This document shows, piece by piece, positions 27,969-35,938 of a stretch of 64,000 bases of DNA; position 1 is the stretch's first letter; every line of letters starts with the position of its first letter. The stretch spans positions 53,894-117,893 of the forward strand of contig JAJDTE010000067.1 in NCBI GenBank assembly GCA_022827325.1, in the 5' to 3' direction. This DNA is from VYFG01 sp022827325 (GTDB lineage: Bacteria > Pseudomonadota > Gammaproteobacteria > Arenicellales > Poriferihabitantaceae). The notes beneath the pieces are model-generated. The model saw only the letters and a list, made by a program, of their open reading frames with translations. It did no database searches and was not told the DNA's origin. Made by a program: the position numbers and the translations under genes.

Positions 27969-28673
27969 CTAGGCTTCATTCAGCAAATGACCGTACCCCG
28001 GAACCGCATCCCGGATTCCGGCTGCGCGCAGGGTCTGCCAGTAAACGGCGGCGTTGCAGGCAATGATGGTTTTCCCGGTTTCCCGCTCGAGTTCCTCGAT
28101 CAGACCGATCAAGGGCAGGGCAGTGCCGACCTGTGCGATCGCATCGCAGTCGGAGGCAGCCAGTTCGTGAACCAGTTCGCGAATCCGGGACAGTGGCGTT
28201 TCGCAGATAGCCTCCAGGCTGGCCGCTTCGGTTCCCCTTACCGCAACTGCCTCGAATCCGCCATTCTCGATATTGGTCCTGACCACCCGGTTGACTTCCG
28301 CGTTGAACGGGGTGAGCACCGCAATCCGGCGGGCCCCCACCGCCTGCAGTGCATTCTGGAGTGCGACCGACGCATTGAAAACCGGGATACCCAGCCTGGC
28401 GGCCAGCATATCGCAACGGGCCGCCAGCTTGGCAACACCGTCCGGTCCGGCATCAGTGGTCAGGCCGATTGCCAGGGCCGCCGGTTTCACATCCATCAGT
28501 TTTTCCGCTTCTTCCGCCAGGTCGTCGGATATGTGGCTGCCGCCGAGACGAAAGCGTTGCATTTGATTGGTCACGCCGACGGGACGGAGCAATTCGAGTT
28601 CCGGCTGGACTACGCTGTTCATCGCCGGGGTCATGACGCCGATAATGGCGCGTGGTGCTAGCGTGTCCGGCAT
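27969..28673 (-). CDS. Asp/Glu racemase-fold protein (maleate isomerase / arylmalonate decarboxylase-like)
   Basis: 234 residues. The N-terminus R-A-I-I-G-V-M-T-P, the core G-A-R-R-I-A-V-L-T-P-F-N and the ending P-G-Y-G-H-L-L-N-E match the maleate cis-trans isomerase/arylmalonate decarboxylase branch. The cysteines are at 87, 157, 176 and 206. By my alignment from memory, the first catalytic site reads G-L-T-T-D-A-G (70-76) and the second Q-V-G-T-A-L-P (181-187), both without Cys. If correct, the chemistry differs from known members. Its ATG overlaps the SRPBCC stop by one base (TAATG). Confidence 0.75.
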   Translation of the reverse strand: MPDTLAPRAIIGVMTPAMNSVVQPELELLRPVGVTNQMQRFRLGGSHISDDLAEEAEKLMDVKPAALAIGLTTDAGPDGVAKLAARCDMLAARLGIPVFNASVALQNALQAVGARRIAVLTPFNAEVNRVVRTNIENGGFEAVAVRGTEAASLEAICETPLSRIRELVHELAASDCDAIAQVGTALPLIGLIEELERETGKTIIACNAAVYWQTLRAAGIRDAVPGYGHLLNEA

Positions 28674-29110
28674 TATGCTTTCTCCCGGAGATATTGGTCG
28701 AGCGCCAACTGGGCGTCACGGTAGATCCTGTCACCAATGATTGATTCGAGTTCGTCGGCATCGGCGGGGTCGCAGTCAAACTCTCCCTGCCAGATCCCGA
28801 GCGTTCCGGCACCCTCGGTGATTTCAATGAAACGATGGCAGGAAACATAGTTCCTGCATCGCAATGGGGATTCGATGATGTCGTAGACGTAAAAGTGTTC
28901 GAGATCCGAATGCGCCAGCAGGGTTTCCCGAAACTGCGTGCCATCCGCGATGCCGAGCACCCGGATCGATCCGACTTCGGTCGGCGAGCCCGTTTCCATA
29001 CGTGCGTCCGTGACCCCCGGATTCCAGTCGGCCACGCGGTCGAAGCGGCGCACGGTGGACCAGACCCTGTCGATGGGCGCATGGATGACTACACTTCGCA
29101 TTACTCTCAT
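28673..29110 (-). CDS. SRPBCC (START/Bet v1-like) family protein
   Basis: 145 residues with the typical start R-S-V-V-I-H-A-P-I-D-R-V-W, then F-D-R-V-A-D-W-N-P and a C-terminal long helix. The fold forms a hydrophobic cavity and is found in polyketide cyclases, ligand carriers and some decarboxylases. The ATG overlaps the MttB-like copy 2 stop by four bases and the stop overlaps the racemase-like start. It may bind a pathway intermediate; the ligand is unknown. Confidence 0.8.
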   Translation of the reverse strand: MRVMRSVVIHAPIDRVWSTVRRFDRVADWNPGVTDARMETGSPTEVGSIRVLGIADGTQFRETLLAHSDLEHFYVYDIIESPLRCRNYVSCHRFIEITEGAGTLGIWQGEFDCDPADADELESIIGDRIYRDAQLALDQYLREKA

Positions 29111-30618
29111 GTTTTTTCCTCGATCAGCCTGATGTCGAACTCCCTGCGTATCGCGATTTCAGCCCGGCGCGGCAGATGTTCCGGCGGCTCCTGGCACAGG
29201 ATATCCTGAACTCGCCGGTGCGCGCGCTGCCAGATCGACCGACTTCCCGATTCGACCCATTCCGGCACCGACTGGCGATCACCCAGTTGCGGATAAACGT
29301 ACTCGGTCATCATCAAATCCAGAGTCTGGGGTTCACCAAGATAATGACCTTCACCACGGACCACGCGATCAATACTGCCGATGTCGAGAAAATCATCGCT
29401 GACTTCGATACCGCGCACAGTGCGCAGGACGGCGCCACACATTTCATTGTCGATGACCAGCGTCTCGGGGGACGCCACCATGATTGAGCCGAGCATTCCT
29501 ACCGACAGGTTGATCATGTCGGCACCGGCCTGTGCGGCCAACGCGACACTATAGCCTTTTTCGTAACCGGCCTGGATGTCACCTACCTTCGAGTCGGTCA
29601 TGCCGGCAGCAACCGTGGACGGCATTTCAAGCCTGCCAAGCAATTGCGCGGCGGCGGCATTGGCCAATGCCGATTCACCACTGCCACCGGTCATGGCCCC
29701 GGTGCGCAAATCCGAAATGAACGGCAGGAAGGCATGGATGCAAGCATGCCCGGGCTTTATCGCATCGACTACAACCGTTCCGGCAATCGATTCCGCCAGC
29801 CCCTGCGCCAGCGCACCTGCCAGCGAGGCCGGACTGGTGGCACCGGCCTGACCGGCGGTACATATCTGCAGCGGCATCCCGGCTGTGATCGCGGCACGCA
29901 TGATTTCCACGCCTTCGGGGGAAAATTTCAGCGGGGAAACGACATGCACGATGATGCCCATGCAGAACGGCTGCCGGCGAAATCCACCGTCACATCCCAG
30001 GGCCAGGTCGAACAGCCTGCAGACCTGCGCCACGTGCGCGGCATTGTCGAAACTGACGCCGATCGGTTTGCCGGTTGCCTTCAGGCAGGCAAACGCGGTA
30101 TTGATATCAAGGTCGAGCGGGGTCGGCATGTCACGTGCTATCAGCAAACGGATGCCGTAGTGCACGTTTTCGCAGGCATCCAGTACCCTGGTAACCTGAT
30201 ACAGGTCAGCCAGGGTCGAGTCACGGTACTCGCCGGTTTCGGAATCAAGCGTTTGTACTGCCGCACCACCGGTACCGATATGAACGTAGCCGCCACCGAT
30301 ATCCAGACCCCGGTTTTCGTCGAAGCCGGGCAAGCTGACCCGGCCAGAGGCGCGCTTCAGCGCCCGTTCGGCCAGTATCCGCGGGATGGTCAGGCGACCG
30401 TCATCGCGCAGCCCCGCACCTTTGTCCAGCAATCGTTTTTCCAGCCATTCCGGTGATCCGGCAACACCCACGGCCTGTAGAATTTCGAAAGCGCTGTCGA
30501 TTATCCGGTCGCATTCGCGATCACCCAGCGGTTGATAACGGCCGCCCTTGTACAGGGTCACGGGGGCAGTCCGGCCGGCAGATACGGGCGGTGCCCGGCG
30601 ACGGGCGGAACGGGTCAT
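29107..30618 (-). CDS. MttB superfamily methyltransferase-like protein, non-pyrrolysine type, copy 2
   Basis: About 503 residues. The ATG at 30618 has GAGG seven bases upstream; a GTG at 30621 is also possible. It shares with copy 1 the basic N-terminus (M-T-R-S-A-R-R-R), HIGTGGAAVQTLDSETG, EYRDSTLADLY, the region ICTAGQAGATSPASLAG, and the C-terminal GEGHYLGEPQTLDLM. No in-frame amber codon, hence no pyrrolysine. It is a second, divergent homologue beside its own aminotransferase and FAD enzyme, so probably acts on a different substrate or step. Overlaps both neighbours (TGATG and ATGA). Confidence 0.85.
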   Translation of the reverse strand: MTRSARRRAPPVSAGRTAPVTLYKGGRYQPLGDRECDRIIDSAFEILQAVGVAGSPEWLEKRLLDKGAGLRDDGRLTIPRILAERALKRASGRVSLPGFDENRGLDIGGGYVHIGTGGAAVQTLDSETGEYRDSTLADLYQVTRVLDACENVHYGIRLLIARDMPTPLDLDINTAFACLKATGKPIGVSFDNAAHVAQVCRLFDLALGCDGGFRRQPFCMGIIVHVVSPLKFSPEGVEIMRAAITAGMPLQICTAGQAGATSPASLAGALAQGLAESIAGTVVVDAIKPGHACIHAFLPFISDLRTGAMTGGSGESALANAAAAQLLGRLEMPSTVAAGMTDSKVGDIQAGYEKGYSVALAAQAGADMINLSVGMLGSIMVASPETLVIDNEMCGAVLRTVRGIEVSDDFLDIGSIDRVVRGEGHYLGEPQTLDLMMTEYVYPQLGDRQSVPEWVESGSRSIWQRAHRRVQDILCQEPPEHLPRRAEIAIRREFDIRLIEEKT

Positions 30619-31988
30619 CACCTGACCTCTTTCCAGACCCGGTCAAGAGCGCGCTTCAGCCGTCCGAGTGCGAGATCGATTTCCGAACGCTGAATGACCA
30701 GGGGCGGCATGAAGCTGATTCGGTCAGGAGGTATCGAACGCAGATAGAGTCCTTCGGCGTGCGCGGCATCCTGGACCCGCTGGCCAACCCTGAGTTCCGG
30801 GTCGAATTGCTCGCGGGTCTTTTTGTCCTTGACCAGCTCGATGCCGCAAAACAGGCCAATGCCACGGGCGTCCCCGACCAGGGGATGGTCCATGAGCGCA
30901 TGGCACCCGTCGAGGAAATGGCCCGAGACTTCGTGGACCCGTCCAATCAAATCCATTTCTTCATAGATGTCCAGGGCCTCCAGAGCAACTGCTGCCCCGA
31001 CCGGGTGTCCGGAGTAGGTAAAGCCATGCCCGAGTACGCCGACCACATCGGAGTTGTGCATCATGTCCTGATAGAAGTCCTCCTTGAACATCAGCGCTGA
31101 AAGCGGAAAAAACGCAGCGGTCAGCGCCTTCGCGCAGGAAATGGAGTCGGGCTGCAGATTGAAGGCCTCGGCCCCCCACCAATGCCCGGTGCGCCCAAAT
31201 CCGCAGACGACTTCGTCGACGTGAAAATGGATATCGTATTTTCGAATGACTGCCTGCATCTCATCCCAGTATCCACTGGGTGGCAGGATTGCACCGCCAC
31301 CGCTTTGCATCGGTTCCGCCACGAAGGCGGCGATACGATCAGGCCCGGTTTCAAGCACCAGGTTTTCGAACTCCTGCGCCATCCGTGCGGAAAATTCCCG
31401 CTCGCTTTCGCCATCCTGATGGAAGCGGTAGTAGTTTGGCGTGGACAGCTTGAGAAATTCTTCCATCGGCAAGCCGAATCGCTGGTGCATATGCGGCTGG
31501 CCGGAAAGGCTGACCGCGGCCACCGTATTGCCGTAATACCCTCTCCACCGGGAAATCAGCTTTCGGCGATGCGGCTGTCCGCGCCCAATATTCCGGTACC
31601 AGAGAAACTTGATCATCGCGTCGTTCGCTTCCGATCCGGAACACTGAAACATGACCCGGTCCATCGGCACAGGCGTCATGCCCACCAGCCGGGCTGCAAG
31701 TTGGGCCACCTTGGGGTGGGAGCGCCCGTAAAATGTCGGCGCGAACGGCAAGGTGTCCATCTGCCGTTTGGCCGCCTCGGCGAGGCGGTCGTTGTGATAA
31801 CCGAGTGAAGCACAGCCGAGTCCCGAAAAGCCGTCGATCAACTCCCGGCCATCTTCGGTCCTGATATAGACCCCATGACCCTCGACCACCATCGCCACGG
31901 GACCGTCCTGTTGGTGCTGGCGCAGATTCGTCTGTCCGTGAACGTGATGGTTGCGGTCCAGGTCAAGAAGAGACTCAACTGTCGACAT
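30618..31988 (-). CDS. Class III aminotransferase, first gene of the amine-catabolic operon
   Basis: 456 residues from the ATG at 31988, which has AGGA about eight bases upstream; frames extending to 32129 look non-coding. PLP lysine K287 in SCAKALTAAFFPLSALMF, cofactor aspartate D258 in HFHVDEVVCGFGRTGHWWG, and substrate contacts in WRGYYGNTVAAVSLSGQ. It resembles omega-amino acid:pyruvate-type transaminases. Transcribed divergently from the LysR gene 231 bases away and coupled to MttB-like copy 2 by overlap at the stop. Confidence 0.85.
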   Translation of the reverse strand: MSTVESLLDLDRNHHVHGQTNLRQHQQDGPVAMVVEGHGVYIRTEDGRELIDGFSGLGCASLGYHNDRLAEAAKRQMDTLPFAPTFYGRSHPKVAQLAARLVGMTPVPMDRVMFQCSGSEANDAMIKFLWYRNIGRGQPHRRKLISRWRGYYGNTVAAVSLSGQPHMHQRFGLPMEEFLKLSTPNYYRFHQDGESEREFSARMAQEFENLVLETGPDRIAAFVAEPMQSGGGAILPPSGYWDEMQAVIRKYDIHFHVDEVVCGFGRTGHWWGAEAFNLQPDSISCAKALTAAFFPLSALMFKEDFYQDMMHNSDVVGVLGHGFTYSGHPVGAAVALEALDIYEEMDLIGRVHEVSGHFLDGCHALMDHPLVGDARGIGLFCGIELVKDKKTREQFDPELRVGQRVQDAAHAEGLYLRSIPPDRISFMPPLVIQRSEIDLALGRLKRALDRVWKEVR

Positions 31989-32219
31989 GTTCAGGTCCTG
32001 GCGGATTCCCGTGAATTGTTTCGGGGATTGCAACCACCATGGGATGGAGGAAGCTCGGAAAAACTTGCCCTTGTGTCCGGCGACTGATTCCGGGAAATTC
32101 AGCCGGCCAGGCCCACTGAAGTTCCGCATTCTTGAATTGCCGCCCGATCACCCTGCGGAGCAGGTCATTGTTGATGGTATGCTACAATTCATGAACTTCA
32201 ATCACATTTTTCTCATGTT
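31989..32219. promoter_or_regulatory. Divergent control region between aminotransferase operon and LysR/MetR-like gene
   Basis: 231 bases between divergent genes, where LysR-type regulators usually bind. The dyad TTCATGAA (32188-32195) overlaps TGAACTTCA (32192-32200), reminiscent of the TGAA-n-TTCA half-sites of MetR-type operators. A TACAAT hexamer (32183-32188) is a possible -10 for the regulator. The assignment rests on position and symmetry only. Confidence 0.35.
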
Positions 32220-33167
32220 TTGTTGAATATTTCTAACAAAAGGCCATCACTGGACATCAAGCACCTTGAGATGATGGTGGCCCTGGCCGAAACGCCGCGT
32301 GTTACGGAGGCCGCGGAAAAACTGCGCATCACTCCTTCGGCGCTCTCGCACCGGATCAAGGAGGTGGAAAGACGCCTCGACGTACCGCTGTTCGGACGCA
32401 TTCACAAGCGATTGCGCCCTACCCCGGCTGCGGACTATCTTGCCCAGGTGGCCAGCAGGTTGCTTGCCGACATGTTACGAGCAGAAGATGATGTTCGCAG
32501 GATGGCGCGTGGAGTGAGCCATGTGGTCCGGCTCGTGGTCGATCTGTACAATGCCTATCAGTGGCTGCCGGAATTCTTGCGCCATTTACGTGAAGTCGAA
32601 CCGGAAATCGGCATTGAAGTCAGGGTAGCGGCGGCGCGAAACACGCTTTCCAGCCTGCACGAACGCACGGTCGATCTGATCATTGTATCCGGCGAAATCA
32701 ATCAGGCCGGCACCGTCATGGAGCACTTGTTTGACGATCAGTTGAGTTTCATCATGTCGCCGAACCATCGACTTGCGGGAAATGCCTATATCGAAGGGAG
32801 TGACATTGTCGGCGAGGATTTCATCACCTACACCCGGGTTCCCGAGCCGGACCGCGAATATGCACGTCTGTTTCGGCCCAGCAATTGCTATCCCAACTGG
32901 ACCGAAACGGTGGAGGTGCCCGAAGCCATTGTCGAGATGGTTGCTGCCGGGCTAGGCATTTCGGTACTTTCTTCCTGGGCGGTTTCCGGGGCAATCGGGT
33001 CAGGGCGCATTGTTGCCGCCCGCGTGGGTGAACAGGGCATCACCCTGCCCTGGTATGCCGTCACACGGAGCGGGACGAGTTTCGAGGACCAATGCAATCA
33101 GAGACTGGCCGCGATACTGGCCCGATGGTGCCGGGACAATGGCGGAATCATGCGGAGGACAGGGTGA
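32220..33167 (+). CDS. LysR-family transcriptional regulator (MetR-like)
   Basis: About 315 residues starting at TTG (32220 or the TTG at 32223); no ATG in this frame precedes the DNA-binding region. The winged HTH covers roughly residues 12-70 (LDIKHLEMMVALAETPRVTEA, S-A-L-S-H-R-I-K-E-V-E-R-R-L). The effector-binding domain follows, with the LysR pattern V-E-M-V-A-A-G-L-G-I-S-V-L. The H-L-E-M-M and L-S-H-R-I-K features are closest to MetR. It probably controls the divergent amine operon and perhaps its own downstream genes; the effector is unknown. Confidence 0.87.
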   Translation: MLNISNKRPSLDIKHLEMMVALAETPRVTEAAEKLRITPSALSHRIKEVERRLDVPLFGRIHKRLRPTPAADYLAQVASRLLADMLRAEDDVRRMARGVSHVVRLVVDLYNAYQWLPEFLRHLREVEPEIGIEVRVAAARNTLSSLHERTVDLIIVSGEINQAGTVMEHLFDDQLSFIMSPNHRLAGNAYIEGSDIVGEDFITYTRVPEPDREYARLFRPSNCYPNWTETVEVPEAIVEMVAAGLGISVLSSWAVSGAIGSGRIVAARVGEQGITLPWYAVTRSGTSFEDQCNQRLAAILARWCRDNGGIMRRTG

Positions 33168-34024
33168 AGGTAGGATTTATCGGGTTGGGGACAATGGGCG
33201 TGCCAATGGCAAAATGCCTGATACACGGCGGGTTCGACCTGTTGGGTTGGGATACCGATGAGGAAACACTGCTGGGTTTTGATTCCGCTGCAGATTCACT
33301 TGAGCAGATCGCGCAGTCCTGCGATACCTTTATCACCATGCTGCCCGAAGGACAGCATGTCAGGTCAGTGTACGAAAAGTTGCTCAGCCAGATCGAGACG
33401 CCCCACCTGTTCCTGGACTGCTCGACTATCGATGTCGCAAGCACACGGGACCTTGCAATGCAACTGACCGCACTGGGTCACGGATTCGTGGATGCGCCCG
33501 TATCGGGCGGCCGCGAGGCGGCTTCGAGCGGTTCCCTGAGCTTCATGATTGGCGGAGATGCAGAACATGTGGATGCAGCCCGCCCGCTGCTGGCGTCCAT
33601 GGGTAAAAAGCTGATCGAGTTCGGTGATGCCGGCACGGGCCAGGCGGCCAAGGCGTGCCACAACATGATCTGCGGCATTACTGCGCTCGGAGTTTCAGAG
33701 GCTTTTGCCCTGGCCGATGCCCTTGAACTCGATCTCGGCAAGTTCTTTCACCTGTGCAGCGGCGCCGCCGCACAGAGTTGGATTCTTGAAAACCGGTGTC
33801 CGGTGCCCGGACCTGCGCCGAATGCGCCCGCTTCCAGCGATTACACTCCCGGTTTCGCCGCATACCTGATGGCCAAGGATTTGGAACTGGCCCGGCAGGC
33901 TGCCGAAGCCAGCAATCAGCAAACGGAATTCGGTGCCGCCGCCGCACGGCGCTTTCGCGAATTCGTCGAAGCCGGTAATGGAGACCTCGATTTTTCGGCG
34001 ATCTATCGTAGTATTCGGAAATGA
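33164..34024 (+). CDS. NAD(P)-dependent beta-hydroxyacid dehydrogenase (3-hydroxyisobutyrate / tartronate-semialdehyde reductase family)
   Basis: 286 residues from a GTG at 33164 overlapping the LysR TGA (GTGA), with GGAGG upstream; a longer frame from 33092 lies inside LysR. The cofactor motif is GFIGLGTMG (residues 4-12), the substrate loop DAPVSGGREAASSG (110-123) and the catalytic lysine K163 in GQAAKACHNM. The family interconverts beta-hydroxy acids and semialdehydes. Next to the amine cluster it might reduce a semialdehyde made by an aminotransferase or by the TPP enzyme. Confidence 0.85.
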   Translation: MKVGFIGLGTMGVPMAKCLIHGGFDLLGWDTDEETLLGFDSAADSLEQIAQSCDTFITMLPEGQHVRSVYEKLLSQIETPHLFLDCSTIDVASTRDLAMQLTALGHGFVDAPVSGGREAASSGSLSFMIGGDAEHVDAARPLLASMGKKLIEFGDAGTGQAAKACHNMICGITALGVSEAFALADALELDLGKFFHLCSGAAAQSWILENRCPVPGPAPNAPASSDYTPGFAAYLMAKDLELARQAAEASNQQTEFGAAAARRFREFVEAGNGDLDFSAIYRSIRK

Positions 34025-34100
34025 TGAAAAAAACGGAATCTCATGTTCACCCATGGTTCAGGGCCACCGATCACATTGACAACTCTTTCCCCGGTGACAC

Positions 34101-34724
34101 ATGAAAACTATGAAGATCGGTGCCCTTATCTTTCCCGGCTTTGAACTGCTGGACCTGTTCGGTCCGTTGGAAATGTTCGGACTGTACTCGGAGAATTTCG
34201 ACATCCGGCTGGTTGCGGAGACCGGCGACCCCGTCACGAGCAGCCAGAAGCCGGTCTCTTTGCCGGACCACACTTTTACCGACGGCGAACGGTTCGACCT
34301 GCTGCTGGTCCCCGGAGGAAAGGGGACTCGGCAAGCGGTGAATCAACCGGTCGTCATGGAATGGTTGCGAAAACAGTCCGAGGGCGCCCAGCTGATTACC
34401 TCGGTGTGCACCGGGTCCGCCCTCCTCGCCCAAGCCGGCATCCTGGATGGCCGGAGAGCCACCACCAACAAGAATGCCTTCAACTGGGTGTCCGGTTTCG
34501 GCAACGGGGTGCAGTGGATCAGACAGGCGAGATGGGTGCAGGACGGAAACATCTACACTTCATCCGGCGTCTCCGCGGGCACGGACATGTCCCTGGCGGT
34601 GATCGCCGATGTTCTCGGTATGGACAAGGCGCTGCAGGCCGCGGACTGGGCTGAATACTTCTGGAACGAGGACCCGGGAAACGATCCCTTCGCCGTGAAG
34701 GCGGGACTGGTGCCGGATCGGTGA
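34101..34724 (+). CDS. DJ-1/PfpI family protein (isonitrile hydratase / GlxA-type glutamine amidotransferase-like)
   Basis: 207 residues. The nucleophile elbow holds C103 in ITSVCTGSALLAQAG. The N-terminus I-G-A-L-I-F-P-G-F-E-L-L-D-L-F-G-P and the conserved G-G-K-G-T are typical of stand-alone DJ-1/PfpI domains without the AraC HTH. Members include isonitrile hydratases, glyoxalases and chaperones. It lies 76 bases after the dehydrogenase on the same strand and may be the last gene of the LysR-led group. Confidence 0.8.
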   Translation: MKTMKIGALIFPGFELLDLFGPLEMFGLYSENFDIRLVAETGDPVTSSQKPVSLPDHTFTDGERFDLLLVPGGKGTRQAVNQPVVMEWLRKQSEGAQLITSVCTGSALLAQAGILDGRRATTNKNAFNWVSGFGNGVQWIRQARWVQDGNIYTSSGVSAGTDMSLAVIADVLGMDKALQAADWAEYFWNEDPGNDPFAVKAGLVPDR

Positions 34725-34796
34725 TCCGGCGTTTGCCGTCCCCCTATTTCCGGAAGACCCCGTCCGGGTTGTCGCCATGTTCGCGATGTGCCCGCA

Positions 34797-35780
34797 TCAG
34801 GATGACAGTGCCAATGCGGCCAGGGCCAGCATGCCGATCATTCCAACCAGGCTGCGCACATACAGCCTGAGCGCATTGCCAAGGTCACTGGTTCCGGGAT
34901 CCGCAAAACCCGGGTTCACCCACGGCTCGTCGGCAACCCGGTCCGCATAGACCCGGGGTCCGGAGAGCCGGACACCGAGTGCTCCTGCCATGGCCGCCTC
35001 GGGCCAGCCGGCATTGGGGGAACGGTGGTGTCCCGAATCCCGCATCATGCAGCGCAGGGACTCCCGGGGTCTGGCCGAGAACACCGCGAACAGCAACCCC
35101 GTCAACCGTGCAGGTATGAAGTTCACGGCGTCGTCAAGCCTGGCAGATGCCCAGCCGAACGCCGCATGACGTTCCGTACGGTGTCCCACCATCGAGTCCA
35201 GGGTATTGATCGTCTTGTAGGCGACAATGCCCGGAAAGCCAAGGATCGCCCCCCAGAAAACGGGGGCGATGATGCCGTCCGAGGTGTTCTCCGCCAGGCT
35301 TTCCAGCGCGGCGCGGCCGACACCAGCCTCGTCGAGTGGTGAAGTTTCACGCCCGACGATCCGGGATACTTCTTGCCTCGCCTCATCCAGATTTCCTTGG
35401 GAGAGAGGCTGAAACACCGCGCCGACATGCTCGTACAGGGATCGTGCCGCGATCAGCGGCCAACTGAGACAGGCACCGATCAGCAGGCCCGCGATACCTG
35501 CTGGCAGGGACTGCTGGATCAGGACCGCGGGAAAGACGGTAACCGTGACCACGAACAGCATAGCCAGGATGCCGGCTGCCCGGCGAACGGATTCGACATG
35601 CCCGGGGACATTCAGCCACGCATCCAGCAACCCGATCAGGTGGCCAAGCCATGAGACCGGATGGCCGATCCGTACGAAGAGTCCCCGCGGCCAGCCGACC
35701 GCGGCATCCATGAGGACCGCCAGCAGCATCATGGAGCAATACACGGCCGGTTCAGGACCTGCCAGGACGCCGGTGGACAT
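34797..35780 (-). CDS. cbiB: Adenosylcobinamide-phosphate synthase (CbiB/CobD)
   Basis: About 327 residues with several membrane spans, from the ATG at 35780; the preceding codon is a TTG. Family motifs include R-I-G-H-P-V-S-W-L-G near the start, SLAENTSDGIIAPVFW, KTINTLDSMVGHR and DDAVNFIPARLTGLL. CbiB condenses adenosylcobyric acid with the aminopropanol arm in cobalamin synthesis at the inner membrane. No other cobalamin gene and no recognisable cobalamin riboswitch is nearby. Its presence suits a genome that uses corrinoid chemistry. Confidence 0.92.
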   Translation of the reverse strand: MSTGVLAGPEPAVYCSMMLLAVLMDAAVGWPRGLFVRIGHPVSWLGHLIGLLDAWLNVPGHVESVRRAAGILAMLFVVTVTVFPAVLIQQSLPAGIAGLLIGACLSWPLIAARSLYEHVGAVFQPLSQGNLDEARQEVSRIVGRETSPLDEAGVGRAALESLAENTSDGIIAPVFWGAILGFPGIVAYKTINTLDSMVGHRTERHAAFGWASARLDDAVNFIPARLTGLLFAVFSARPRESLRCMMRDSGHHRSPNAGWPEAAMAGALGVRLSGPRVYADRVADEPWVNPGFADPGTSDLGNALRLYVRSLVGMIGMLALAALALSS

Positions 35781-35938
35781 CAATTCGGTCGGCTCTACTC
35801 GGGATGCCGGAAACGCCGGGCTTCATGCCGGCAATGTCGACGACGTGTCCTCGCCGGAACTTTCCACAAACTGTTTCGGATGATCCCGGCGGTCGATGCC
35901 GGTGGGACGGACGACGCGCCCATGCTGGCCGCTGGCCG

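Noticed and set aside
23751..30618. Pyrrolysine (amber) decoding in the two MttB-like genes
   Set aside because: Both frames run from start to stop without an internal TAG, and no pyl genes are seen.
35781..35938. Cobalamin riboswitch upstream of cbiB
   Set aside because: The gap is only about 158 bases and shows no B12-box-like sequence.
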